Source: Silene latifolia (lineage: Eukaryota > Streptophyta > Magnoliopsida > Caryophyllales > Caryophyllaceae). From it: 64,000 nt of DNA. Location of the stretch: contig NC_133534.1 in assembly GCF_048544455.1 (NCBI RefSeq), forward strand, positions 86,767,637-86,831,636, read 5' to 3'. The position numbers and the translations under genes were made by a program. Shown in pieces: positions 24,039-36,145 of the stretch; position 1 is the first letter of the stretch; each line of letters starts with the position of its first letter. The notes under the pieces are model-generated. The model made no database searches. It was not told the DNA's origin and was given only the letters and a program-made list of their open reading frames with translations.

Positions 24039-24925
24039 TTACCCATCGCAACAGGTAATCCACTCAGCCAGTGGGTGACCGCAACCCATCCCCACCAAGT
24101 CCAGCTCATCAACGAGCGACTAATAATCCCTGTCCCTTAATGTGCACATCCCCTCCCATGACGGGTTCTACGGAGGGCGAACTAGGGTGTGAAGCAACTC
24201 CCGCAAGTGACTCCACCATAATCACACAACACCACAGTATCACAACTTTCATAACACCACAACCGTCACAACACAACCACATCACCACCGTCATCACAAC
24301 ACCCATACTCCGATGATCAGCAGATAACAACAATTACAACACAAGCACAGTCTTAAATCAATTAACAGTAACTGAGTAGGGAAACCCTGCTTTTTTGCAA
24401 TCCGCTATGCTGCAATCAATCATACAATATGCATAACAAATACCACATCGTCACCTACAACAATGATAATCAACAATCACATAACGCAAACACTACATGC
24501 AAAACCCCATTTCCCCCAAATTCATAATCAAAGACAAACCCTAGAATAATCATCAACAAACATGGGGATAAAGACTTACCGACGGAGGAATATTGGATCG
24601 AATGTGATTGCTACGATTATCCACACACACACAGAGGAGAGATTCGGAGTGATTAGAGCGTCGTACGATGATTAGGTTTTATAAATTATGTTTAGGAAAC
24701 TGCTTAACGAAATATATATCGTTCTAATTACTTCCGAATCAAACCGCTGAAATATTACTCGCCAGACCAGATACTCAGTCGAGTATAGAGTATACTCGGC
24801 CGACTATCCTCTACTCGGTCGAGTATTCCTCGGTAGAAGCTAAACAGAACATACACTTAGCACTACTCGGCCGAGTAGGCTCTACTCGGTCGAGTACTTA
24901 GCTTAATAAAATCCATAGTATTACA
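24039..24925 (-). repeat. Right LTR of outer element, second part
   Basis: Continues the outer LTR from TTACCCATCG to the terminal ATTACA. Directly followed by the GTTAG target duplication and resumption of the RPA1-like exon 1. Confidence 0.9.
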
Positions 24926-26163
24926 GTTAGACTTACTCAAATGAATGTTAGGGTTGTTCACAAATGGTCCAGGCCAGAATTTAGCAACAGGAACAACAAA
25001 GATGATAAGAAGAAACTCGATGCTATTGAACTATTATTTGTTGATTCAGAGGTATGTCTTTTTTCTTTTCATAATATAGAGGATTATGTATATAACCAAA
25101 TTCCTACCTTAATGATTGGACAATTTTAGAATTTCCCAACAATATAGAACTTATACCTAAAAAAGTGGAAAATGGACAACCTTTTTTATTTCTTATTCTT
25201 ATGAAAAATCTCCTGTTATTCTACTTTCTGTCATTTGTGCCTTTATAGTTTTGATACCTAAAAAGTTGGATTAGCCTTCCCTTGCATAACTTTCTAATGT
25301 ATTCGAAGAGTTATAGTTGGTCTTATGGTGCATTTGTTGTACACTCTATTGTGGATGAAATATTCATCAGTAAGAACCAGAGCTAGGAAATATAAAATAG
25401 ATGATCAAGAATCACGCTGTGGAAGGATAGCATTAAAACGAGGTCGCAATACCATAAGACAACTTTTTTATGGAAGTTCTTAAGACCACGCTAACCTAAT
25501 TTGGTTGCAAGCACTGAAGTGGGTGTGGGTTTTGCAGGGTGGGAGAGGGATCAAACATTTAGAAAAAAAAAACAAGGTTAACAAGAAATTAGTGATAAGG
25601 GTGACAAAACCATCCTTCATTTTTGCTTTTCAGAAATACTTAACCAAGACACGAAAACGAAGGAATCAGATAAAGATGGACACACAACAACTTATTTAGA
25701 AACCATGAAATAAATATAATTGATGAACTTGACTATCAAATACAACAAAATAAACTGTTGCCCTGAGAAGACAAAAATGATTGAGCTACCCCGTGGTTTC
25801 TATGAGAAATTACAATAATACATGACCTTCTCGGATACAACGATAAACAATTTTTTCTTTTTGTTAACAACTTTTTTTTGGCAATTTTTATTTTTTTTAA
25901 AGAATGATGTTATCCAAGCTACCATTCGGAAACAATTAATTTCCCATTTCGGATCACAATTGTCTGTTGGTGGGGTGTACACCATTCTCAACTTAACAGT
26001 AGATAACAACACCGGCCTAGACAAGGCAACCCCTCATCCATACCGTTTAAAGTTTGAGTATTCAACAAAAGTTCATTCCACAAATGATCCAGCAATTCCA
26101 ATAAGTCTATATCGATTTGCGAGTTTCAACGACATCTTGGAGGGTAAAATTCCCAATACACAT

Positions 26164-27529
26164 TGTTGGACCTTTAGTCCTAATTAATTGTTTTGATAAT
26201 GACAGTAATGATTTGTATGTGGACTTAATATATAAACATATGCGTGTAATTGTGTGCTTAAGTTTTATTTTAGAAAGGAACAATTACAAGACGCAAGCTT
26301 GAAGTTTGGACCAAGGAGGTACAACTTCAAATATACTTGATCGATGTTTTCAAGCGAGATCAAGATTGGAAATCAACCACGAGACTCAAGATGAGAGACT
26401 TGTGAAGAGACGATTCGTGTATCTTGAAGATCTATCAAGATTAGTTAGTATAGGTCGTCATCCGGTAATGGTTTTACTTTGTTTGATTTAAAGGTTAGTG
26501 AAGTTATGACCTAATAGACATAACTTCATTACTAGACAAAAATGATGCGTTAATTTTTGGAAAATATATTTTTAATGGTTTATAAAAATAAGAGAGTATT
26601 TATTTTGGTTGGAATTAATTAATTGGAATTTAAGTTAAATAAACTATTGGTTTGTAATACGATATTTATATCGTCATGCAACCTAGGGTTTTAACTAAAT
26701 TCTATCTCGATTTGTTGCGGGCTTTAGAAGCAAGAAAGGACCGAAGGAGGCCTTGGGCCGGCCGAACCCTAGGGAGGCCGAAACCCTAGGTGGCCGAATC
26801 CCTAGGGAGGCCAAACTCCTTCCTTTGCTTCTTACTTGTTCATCAAGTCATTTGTTTCTAGAACATTCCTATGCCCTAATTCCAGAACATTCCAAACCCT
26901 AATCCTCTCTACTATAAATACTCTCATTCATTCAACATTAATTGTTGACACACACATCTACAAATTTTAAAGAGAGAAAAAATATTTTAAGCAAAAATCA
27001 TTTGAGCTTTAATTCTTATTTTCATATTTGCTTATACAAAAATCACGCATCAAATTTGTCAATCACTCGAAGGAAAATCGTTATAGGATATTAAATACAC
27101 AAGGATAGTATACTCACTCGCATAACGTGAGATTAGTATTTATCGTTGTATTTTTCTTATTAACGTAAGAGCAACCTAGAGTATTTAGCGATACTCAATC
27201 TGAGTTATAATCATATAGTTGATTATACGAGTGGATTGGTAATTTTTGTAATCCGGAGAAAGGTACTAAAAATTATTAATCGAGAATAGTGGACGTAGGT
27301 TTCGACTTGTGAAACTGAACCACTTCAAAATCCTGTGTGTCTCTCTTTCTCTCTCTCTTTATTATTGTTATTTCGATTTTGCATTGATTGTTAATAATTT
27401 AATTAGTTGATTTTAATCAATAAAATCAAGTAATTAATTTATATCATATATTTCGAAAAAGCGGTCATCGTTTTTAATACTCAATTCACCCCTTCCCCCC
27501 TCTTTCGTATTCGATCAATAGACTCCACA
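26164..27529 (+). repeat. 5' LTR of the SIRE-type element
   Basis: TGTTGGACCTTTAG...GACTCCACA, 1366 bp. A TATA-like CTATAAATACTC lies near 26911. A run of CTCTTTCTCTCTCTC lies near 27345. Confidence 0.93.
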
Positions 27530-27531
27530 AT

Positions 27532-27544
27532 TGGTATCAGAGCC
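27532..27544 (+). promoter_or_regulatory. Primer-binding site (initiator Met tRNA)
   Basis: TGGTATCAGAGCC two bases after the LTR end, complementary to the 3' end of plant initiator methionine tRNA. Confidence 0.9.
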
Positions 27545-27632
27545 TCGTGCTCTTGATAGCCTAACAACTAGAGTTGATCGTTTTTTTTGTAGTCTATTTA
27601 TCGTCTTTTCCGCTGCATTTATTTTTTATCAA

Positions 27633-28730
27633 ATGGATTCCAAACACCTAAAGTGTCCTATATTCAATGGGAAGAACTATGGTTTATGAAAAATATGATG
27701 ACCCACTTCATTAAGGGAAACGACTGAGAGTGTTGGTTGATCATCAAGAATGGTCCGAATAAGATCTTACTTGCAACCAAAAGAATGGCACTACCGTTAA
27801 AAAAAGAAAGAAGAAGACTATATTGAGGCGGATTATAAAAAGGCTGAGAAGAATTCAAAAGCAATAAGCTTATTGCAAAACGGTATGATTGCCACTGAAT
27901 TCGATCGTTTCTCAACCAGTTCATCTGCCAAGGAAATATGGGATGGTCTAGAATTAGCCTATGAGGGAACCACTGTTGTCAAAAAGCAACGTATGGCATT
28001 GCTAATGCGAAAATACGAGTTGTTTGCCATGGAGCAAAACGAGTCAGTTGATAGCATGTCCTCTCGCTTTTCTAGCATCATCAATGAGCTAAAAAATTTA
28101 GGAAAAACTTTTGACTCCGAGGAAATTGCTAGAAAAATACTCAGAAGTATGTCTCGCAGATGGAGACATAAAGTATCTGTCATAGAAGAATGTAAGGACC
28201 TAACTTCATTATCCTATCAGGAGCTACTCGGAACCTTAATGGCTCACGAGATTACTCTTAATCAGGATGAGGAGGAAGTTGGCACAAGCAAAAAGATGGC
28301 CTTACAAGCTGAGTCTATCAAGATTAATGATTCTTCGGATATTGAAGATGAAACCGTTTTGTTTGTTAAACGTTTTAAGAAAAAGGCTTTCTTTCAAAAT
28401 CAAAATAAAACAAATAACAAATCAAAACAAACTCCCAAGAAAAATTTTGAGTCAAATGGGTCCTTCTCTAATCGTGGATGCTTCAAATGTGGTGAAAATG
28501 ATCACATGATCAAAGATTGCCCTACATGGAAGAAAATTAAAGACAAAAATCTACGTGACAAAACAAAGAAAGAATTCAGGCAAGTTATGATGGCATATTG
28601 TTGGGGAGACTTGGACTTTGAAGATGGCGAATCCGAAGATGAAGAAGAAACTGCCAACGTTTGTCTAAGTAACGTCAATCTTGACCTATTCTCCGAAAGC
28701 GACGATGAAAGCAATGCTTCAAATCTTTGA
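27633..28730 (+). pseudogene. gag of the SIRE-type element
   Basis: Starts at ATG 27633. Codon 19 (27687-27689) and a second codon near 27724 are TGA where relatives have Trp, so the N-terminus is interrupted. The open part 27873-28730 carries the copia gag region (EIWDGLELAYEGT, then MRKYELFAMEQNESVDSM) and a CCHC knuckle CFKCGENDHMIKDC. It ends in an acidic tail. Confidence 0.88.
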
Positions 28731-30146
28731 GAGATGTCTTGTTGGAAATTGATTGATTCGAGGAGGATGAAGAGGTAAATTATCTTGACCTTAAAAAGCG
28801 TGTTAGGAAACTTTCTAAGGATAATTTACTTAAGTGTTGTGAACATTCCCTTGATCATTGTCATGAACAAAGTCTAGAGTTAAAAGACCTTAAGGAACAG
28901 ATTTTAGATATTCTTTGAGGAAAACCAACTTCCAAAGCCAACGCCAAAAAGCTCAAATCTAAAGTTATGGGCTCCGGCTATAACTTCGAGACATGACAAA
29001 TCTTTGAGAAGAACGCTCTTGAATCAAAAGTTAAGGCTAGTGAAGCCATAACTTCAGAGCTCAAACTTAACATTAAGAATCTTCAAGCTAAAGTTACGGC
29101 TAGTGATGCCATGACTTCAGAGCTTAAACTCAACATTAAGCATCTTCAAGCTAAAGTTACGACTAGTGATGCTATAACCGAGTTGAAGAAAGTCAATGAG
29201 ATCTTAAAAGATGAGCTTAATGGCAAAGATAGTGTGGTTTCCGAACACAAGAGAGAAATTGTATTTCTCTCTAAGCAATTAGAAGAAGCTAGTAATAGCA
29301 TGTCCAAACTTAAGGAACAACATGAAATTGAGAAACGTGTCTTAAATGAACGGTTTGATAAATTTCGTGATAACTTTGAGAAAGGTAGCTCTTCCAAGGA
29401 TTCAAATGAAGATCATTCAAAATGCGAAAAAGAAATTGAGTCCTTGAAAGAATTACTTTTACATGCTCGAAAGGTTCATGATAAATGGGAAGGAAGCACA
29501 AAGGTTTTAAAACTTCCTTGAACAATCCGATAACAACATGAAGATGGGACTTGGTCATGAATGCTACGATCGTAGAGACCATGATAAATGCAAATCTAAT
29601 CCTTCGAAAATGATTTGAGAAAAAGAAAATACGTTAATCTCCCGAGAATACTTGATTTGCAATTACCGTGGCTCTCTTGGACATATTCAAGTTAATTGTG
29701 TCAAACTTGCTTGGGATAAGAAAAAGAATGTCGAAACTGCTAAGACTTGTGATTTCATAGTAGAAGATGATGTCTCTACTATAGATGAACCTAACGACAA
29801 CGAAGAGCGCAATAATGAGTTTAGATGGACTTATGATATGGCTTTTGATTACTCATCTGTTCCTTCAAAATCAAACAAAATAAATGAGAATCGAAAGCAT
29901 ACATTCAAGCCCAAAGTTCAAAACTCTAAACCTAGAGCGTCTCATGAAGGTACTAGACCTAGAGCTACTTTTGTTAGAGCAAAACCTAAAGTACCTTATG
30001 TTCCGATTGTTAGACAACAACCAAGACAACCCAATGTCAAAGCCAAAAGAATAATAAGACAAGTATGGGTTAGAAAGGATCAAATATGTAGAATTACTAA
30101 CCATAAAGGACCCAACTTAGCTTGGGTACCTAAAAGTTGTATTTGA
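28731..30146 (+). pseudogene. Coiled-coil and linker region between gag and protease
   Basis: Frames are broken several times. The open stretch 29111-29521 is Lys/Glu/Leu-rich with heptad spacing, and 29652-30146 is basic, with a degenerate knuckle (CNYRGSLGHIQVNC). Long coiled coils in this position are typical of SIRE gag. Confidence 0.75.
29036..29224 (+). repeat. 63-bp tandem repeat coding three heptads
   Basis: Units start at 29036, 29099 and 29162 (GCTAGTGAAGCC, GCTAGTGATGCC, ACTAGTGATGCT). Each is 63 bp, or 21 codons and exactly three heptads, so copy changes keep the coiled-coil register. The third is partial. Confidence 0.85.
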
Positions 30147-31156
30147 TTCATTTGCAGGAAGAAGTGAAAGAAAATAATTTATGGTATCTCGACAGTGGAT
30201 GCTCGAGACACATGACAGAGAGAAGTCTTTTTCTTTCACTAGAGCCCTTCTTTGGTGGCAAGGTTACCTTTGGAGATAACAAGAAGGGTATGATTATTGG
30301 AGTAGGAAAAATTGGAATTTCAACCTCTCACTCAATCGATAAAGTATATCTGGTAAGTGGTCTTAAACACAATTTACTTAGCATTTCTCAATTATGTGAC
30401 AAAGGAAATAGAGTTGTTTTTCATGCCGATGTTTGTCGTATCATAATTGAAGGTACTAGTAATGTTTTACTTGAGGGTCACCGTATGAGGAATGTGTATA
30501 TGATTGACTTAAATGTCGTCAATACAAATTCCTTTGCGTGTATGAAAGTAACTTCCGATGAGTCTTGCTTGTGGCACAAGAGGTTTGCACACGTTAGTCC
30601 AACTATTTTAAAGAAACTTAAGTCCATGGATTTAGTTGAAGGCTTGCCCTCAATTAATTTCGAGCAAGAGACAATGTGTGACTCATGTGCCCGCTGCAAA
30701 CATGTTAAATCCTCTTTTAAACCTAAGAGAATAGTTAGCACTAAACGACCACTTGAGATGGTACACATGGATTTATGTGGACCTATGAGAGTTAGAAGCC
30801 GTGGTGGATCAAAGTATGTATTTGTTCTAGTCGATGATTACTCAAGGTACGTCTGGCCAATCTTTCTTTCTTCTAAAGATGAAACTTTCAATGAATTTGT
30901 GGTATTAATGAAGCTTGCCCAAAATAGATATGATAATAAGCTTATTTCGATTCGGACGGATCACGGCACGGAATTTGATAATCAATTATTTATAGAATAT
31001 TGTAGGGAAAATGGTGTGGGGCATAACTTCTCCGCACCACGTACCCCACAACAAAATGGTGTCGTGGAACGTATGAATCGAACCCTAGAGGATATGGCTC
31101 GTACTATGCTCTTGTGTAGTGGCCTTCCCAGAAGCTTTTGGGCGAAAGTTTGTTAG
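30137..31156 (+). pseudogene. copia protease, GAG-pre-integrase and integrase core
   Basis: The protease motif WYLDSGCSRHM lies at about residues 14-24. The GAG-pre-integrase segment follows (CLWHKRFAHVS, then CDSCARCKH). The integrase triad is Asp in VHMDLCGPM, Asp in RTDHGTEFD and Glu in NGVVERMNRTLEDMART. A frameshift near 31150 separates it from the next part. Confidence 0.92.
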
Positions 31157-31198
31157 TACCGCATGCTATGTGCATAATAGAGCTATGATCCGACTGTT

Positions 31199-32011
31199 TT
31201 GAAAAAGACTCCCTATGAACTTTTAAGAGGGAGAAAACCCAATATATCACATCTCCGTTGCTTCGGGAGCAAATGTTTTGTTCATAATAATGGAAAAGAA
31301 AATTTAGGAAAATTTGACCCCCGAAGTGATGAAGCTGTTTTTCTGGGATATTCGGATCATAGTAAAGCTTACAAAGTGTTCAATAAAAGAACCTTGCGCA
31401 TAGAAGAAAGTGTTCATGTTCGTTTTGACGAAGATAATGTGCTTGATAAAGCTGAACAGGAAGAAGAGGATCCAGATGAGCCCGATTTCTTTCTAGCAAG
31501 AAATGAGCCTTTAAATGAAGAGGAAGATATTCAAGGTATCAATGATGAACTAGAAAATTCTGCAAACAATCCTAAGAGAAGTGATGAGTCCATAGTTCAT
31601 GATACTATCGACCCTTCCTTGGATAAAGAAAGAGATCTTGAAGTTATACCTAATGATGTTGTAACTTCCGATCCAAATCATGATATTTCTAATGAAGTTA
31701 GTGATGCTTCTGAAGAAAATCCCGAGTCCAACTCAGGGGGAACAAATCATGATTCTTCGTCTGCAGATGATGCTAGTCCATCAAATGATAATGAGCCTAG
31801 AGTTCTCAAAAAGTGGAAACATCAAAGCTCCCACCCTTTGGACAAAATCCTAGGGGATCTAGAGCAAGGCATTAAAACTAGAAGGTCCTTGAATAATTTC
31901 TGCTCGTTCTTTTCGTTTCTATCAACCATTGAACCTACCAATATTAAAGAAGCTCTTGAACCCGATTGGATAACCGCTATGCAAAGAGCTTCAACAATTC
32001 GAACGCAATAA
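31199..32011 (+). pseudogene. copia integrase C-terminus and acidic linker
   Basis: Begins with the PYELLRGRKPNISHLRCFGS segment found at the end of copia integrases, then a long acidic Asp/Glu/Asn/Ser-rich linker. It stops at 32009-32011 by a frame change just before the RT. Confidence 0.85.
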
Positions 32012-32024
32012 GGTATGGCACTTA

Positions 32025-32846
32025 GTGCCACGACCTAGTGATCGAACTGTTATTGGTACTAGATGGGTGTTTAGAAACAAATTGGACGATACAGGACTTA
32101 TTACAAGAAACAAGGCACGACTAGTTGTCCAAGGCTACAATCAACAGGAAGGGATCGATTATGACGAGACCTTTTCACTTGTAGCGAGACTTGAGGCTAT
32201 ACGTCTCATTATTGCCTTTGCTGCTCATAAAGGAATGAAACTGTTCCAAATGGACGTTAAGACAGCTTTTCTTAATGGTTATTTGGAGGAAGAAGTATAT
32301 GTAGAACAACCTCCCGGATTTTTAGATAGCAAGTTTCAAAACCATGTCTATAAATTAGACAAAGCTTTATATGGTTTGAAACAGGCTCCAAGGGCATGGT
32401 ATGACAGATTATCCAAGTTTTTGTTACAAAATAATTTTACAAGAGGATCTGTTGATAAAACCTTGTTCCTAAAATCCGAGGGTTCTAATTTACTTGTTGT
32501 ACAAATTTATGTAGACGATATTATATTCGGTTCTACTAATGAAAAATTGTGCAAGTATTTTTCTGATCTAATGACTTCTGAGTTTGAAATGAGCATGATG
32601 GGAGAACTGAAGTACTTTTTAGGCTTACAAATTCAACAAACAAAGGATGGTATAAAGATACACCAACAAAAATATATCAAGGAACTAATCCGAAAGTTCG
32701 GTATGGAAAATGCAAAATCATACGATACACCTATGGTACCTGAAAAGAAGATGACTATAGATGAACATGGTAAGTGTGTCGATGAGACTACATATCGAGG
32801 TATGATTGGTTCACTTTTATATTTAAGCGCAAGTCGTCCGATATAA
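32025..32846 (+). pseudogene. copia reverse transcriptase
   Basis: Contains [14 protein letters not shown], the DVKTAFLNG motif, [14 protein letters not shown] and the catalytic YVDDIIFGS, then the connection segment to [10 protein letters not shown], where the frame is lost. Confidence 0.93.
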
Positions 32847-33454
32847 TGTTTAGTGTATGTGTCGTGCACGATTTCAATCATGCCCTAAAGAATCACATAT
32901 GATTGCAGTTAAACGTATTTTGAGATATTTAATTGGTACATCTAATTTATATTTATGGTATCCACTTGAGTGTAATTTCGATCTAGTAGGATATTCGGAT
33001 GCAGATTATCTTTGGATGTTCTTTAGATAGGAAAAGCACTTACGGGTATGCAACGTTTGTTGGACCTTGTACTATCACATGGGGATCAAAGAAGCAAAAT
33101 TCGGTTTGCAATGTCTCTCTTTGAAGCCAGTAGTATGTGTCTGCAGGACTGGTATGTTCTCAATTACTTTGGTTAAAGCAACAACTATGTGATTATGGTA
33201 TAAATGTAGGTCGTATGCCTATTATGTGTGACAATACGAGTGCTATAGTAATCTCTTGAAACCCTGCCCAACACTCGAGGACCAAACATATAGATATTCG
33301 ACACCATTTTCTACGGGATCATGTAGAGAAAGGCAACATTTCACTTGAATTTTGTAGTACTGAAAGGCAATGGGCTGATATCTTGACTAAGGCATTAGCT
33401 AGAAAACGCTTTGAGTTATTGAGACTTGAGATTAGTTTAATTAGTGATAATTAA
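32847..33454 (+). pseudogene. copia RNase H remnant
   Basis: Frameshifted in several places. Readable fragments include [19 protein letters not shown] and [12 protein letters not shown], the usual end of a copia polyprotein, near 33265-33400. Confidence 0.8.
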
Positions 33455-33765
33455 TCCGTCATAATTATGTCTGGGAACCTGAATGACTGGCTAGGAAGAT
33501 AAGATTGTACGATTGTGTCCGTATATTTTTGTTGCAAGTTTAATTATGTTAAATTATATTTATTTTACGTGTTATATCTTGCTTATGTGTATGGTAATAT
33601 TTTATATTCTGCATAATCACATTTCCTTACAAAAATCGACAAAATCTACAATAAATTGCCTTAATATAATAAAGATAATTCTATCTTATTATATTCCTCC
33701 ACAAATCCTGCCTAAACTCCATCAAAGATTTTCTTTCCTAATCTTATATCAAATAGGAGATAATG

Positions 33766-33916
33766 CCAAAAAAAAAAAAAAAAAAACAAAAAAAAAAAAA
33801 GGAAGTGCGAAAAAAAAAAAAAAGGAAACGCACGAAAAAAAAAATAAAAAAAAAAAAAAGGGCACGAAACAAAAAAAAAAAAAAAAGGAAAGATGCCGGA
33901 AAAAAAAAAAAAAAAA
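33766..33916 (+). repeat. Interrupted poly-A tract
   Basis: About 150 bases of A runs separated by short G-rich islands (GGAAGTGCG, GGAAACGCACG, GGGCACG, GGAAAGATGCCGG). It sits between pol and the post-pol ORF. The surrounding 33455-34088 is otherwise non-coding. Confidence 0.9.
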
Positions 33917-34088
33917 GGCCATTAAAGAAATAAGGAAATTGGTATTATTCTCTATCTTTTAGGAATCCTATTCTTACCTAAACTCAAATTCCTTATGCTA
34001 TATATACCCCTTTAATCTCACCATAATTCTCATCAACTATAATTCTCTAAACCCTAATTACCTTTTACTACTTTCTTTAATTCTCATA

Positions 34089-35551
34089 ATGACTAATCAA
34101 CCTACAACCCGTTTTCAATCAAAGAAACATGTTGTTATTCGAAAGAAGGTAAGCCAATCACCACCTCGCACCCGCTCCACCTCACCGGCCGAACCACTCC
34201 GTTCCCCACGGTCCAACGTCGACCAACCCTCCAACCTCATCAAGCGACGAAAATTGTTTAAGGGTAAGGGAAAGACGGTTTCGGAAATTGAGGTAAGTTC
34301 TAAGACTGAGAACTATAAACTTCAAGATGGTTCTTCACGTATTCTTTACGCACAGCATATGGATGATTACACCAACAATGGACTAAATAATCTTAGACTA
34401 ACTCAAGGAGAAAGAAGAGATGTCAATCAAGTTGCTCAATATCGCATTCACGCAGGACGAGTATATTCGATTGATTGGTTAAAGAAATACAAAGCACTTG
34501 GGTTTTTTTGAAAATTTTTCAAGGATCAAGGATGGGAAAACATTGTTCTTTGTAAGTGGTCCTGTCTTTCCTATTGAGGTATATCAATTTTATGCTTATG
34601 TTCATCTTAAGGAAGGAAATTTGTTTCTTTGTGGTCAATGAGACTTCAATAAAAGTCTCACCTGGTGATTTCTGCGACTTGGCTCGAGTCCCTGAAGGAG
34701 GAACTGAGGTCAATCCAAGCGTAGAATGGGGAGGTCTTTTACCTGAAAAAAGGTTGATAGTGAAACGATATTACAAACAAGATGCAACTTCGTCTGAGAC
34801 TATCTTGATTGCAAAGTTGTCGCCAAAATTAAGGTTCTTTTTGAACTTTCTTTGGAATACCATTGTTCCTCGAAAAGAAGGTAGAGATAAATTCGGGGCA
34901 CATGAGATGATTATTATGAAGGCTTGGCTTGAAGGAGAAAAGGTTAGTCTACCCTTGCTTGTGTTTCATAAAATTATACAAGCTAGTGTAACGGCTAAGA
35001 TGGATGATTTTGCTTCTACTTTAAGTTTGCCTTATGGGAATTGGATATCTCGAATTTTGGAGAAGAAAGGAGTAATTGGGAAGCAGAGTTATGGAGTTAT
35101 CACTAATGACGAGATGAGCGATCTCTATTTATCTTATATGAAACTCGTTATTAATGGCAACGAATTAGGTTTTGAGACAAAAGGAGAAAAAGGAGAAAAA
35201 GAAGGAAAAAGCAATGTGAGTTTTGAAATGTTGGATTCAAAGATGGATTCAAACTTTACTTCTATTCTTGGACGGATTAATGAACAAGACAAGAAATTGG
35301 AAGAATTGTTTGACCTAATTACAAAGCAAAGGAGAATTGATACTAGTGGACCAAGTGAAGTTAGCCACGCTCACATCAAAACCGTGTTGTCACGGTTTGA
35401 TACTCGGCTCGAAAGTGTCTTTAAGGCCGCCGCACGAACTCACTCGAGTCCTGTTCAAATGAAGGAAGGTATGGCTAGTTTGGTTAAGTTTGGTGATGAT
35501 CTTTTGCAATCCGGGGAAGGAGATGAGGTCCGAGATGCAAACTATATATGA
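34089..35551 (+). pseudogene. Post-pol additional ORF of the SIRE-type element
   Basis: Sense-strand ORF between RNase H and the 3' LTR. Residues 1-140 (34089-34511) are basic and Ser/Pro-rich. The frame breaks in a run of T at 34502-34508 and again near 34620, then stays open at 34556-35551. The middle part has YQFYAYVHLKEG and FVVNETSIKVSPGDFCDLAR, which to me resembles the Putative plant transposon protein domain often found beside retroelements. A helical segment (LDSKMDSNFTSILGRINEQD) looks like a coiled coil. I see no signal peptide or clear membrane segment, unlike the envelope-like ORFs described for SIRE1. Function unknown. Confidence 0.6.
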
Positions 35552-35950
35552 AGCGATTAAAGCAATGACTTTGAGGATTGGTAACTTTGATACTCGATTA
35601 ACCGCTCAGCCGCACTTCTCGACCCTTTGTCATGCGCGACTCGAGGACTTGGAATACCGCACCCGACCACGGTCCAACCCGCCAAGCCCACGATACCCTT
35701 GACCGATTTGCCCTAATCCATTCAACCTACCCTTATCTTTTTAATTCCTTTGCTCACAATAAAAATCCATTCTTATGGATATTAGCTTTTTCAATTCCGC
35801 ATTATTCCTTGTGTGATTTCAGTTTATATTATTATTATGCTAATTAAGAACTAGATTACGTTTAATATAATATGATTTTCATGATTATTTCTTGTTTCAT
35901 AATATATTATTCTGGTCGTTTTATGTTTGTTCTTATCTTTTCAATGATGC

Positions 35951-36145
35951 CAAGAGGGGGAATTGTTTTTATGATTTGCGATCGTCTCAAGGTTAATTCT
36001 CTCATGGCGTTCTATAGTTATAACTTTGAAGAGATCATTAGTTTCTGCGCTCAACTGTTCTATAATTTGGGAAGTATTATGTTGAGGGGGAACTAGACTT
36101 AGACACAAATCATAGGATACTTGTCATCATCAAAAAGGGGGAATT
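35951..36145 (+). promoter_or_regulatory. Three polypurine-tract-like motifs before the 3' LTR
   Basis: AAGAGGGGGAATT near 35952, TTGAGGGGGAACT near 36082, and AAAAAGGGGGAATTT ending at 36146 against the LTR. The last is the functional position. Repeated polypurine tracts are known from SIRE elements. Confidence 0.75.

Larger units (their letters stand above)
9979..24925 (-). mobile_element. Outer coding-free gypsy-type LTR element (LARD-like)
   Basis: Flanked by the 5-bp duplication GTTAG (9974-9978 and 24926-24930). Left LTR 9979-11317; right LTR 15429-15857 plus 24039-24925, split by a second element. Orientation is minus: a polypurine tract reads off the minus strand just after 11317 (plus strand gtcttccccccttaaaaag), and a primer-binding site TGGTATCAGAGCC reads off the minus strand at 15413-15425. 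The 4.1-kb interior has no gag or pol similarity. LTR blocks match the chromovirus at 1-6126, so helper-dependent mobility is likely. Confidence 0.88.
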
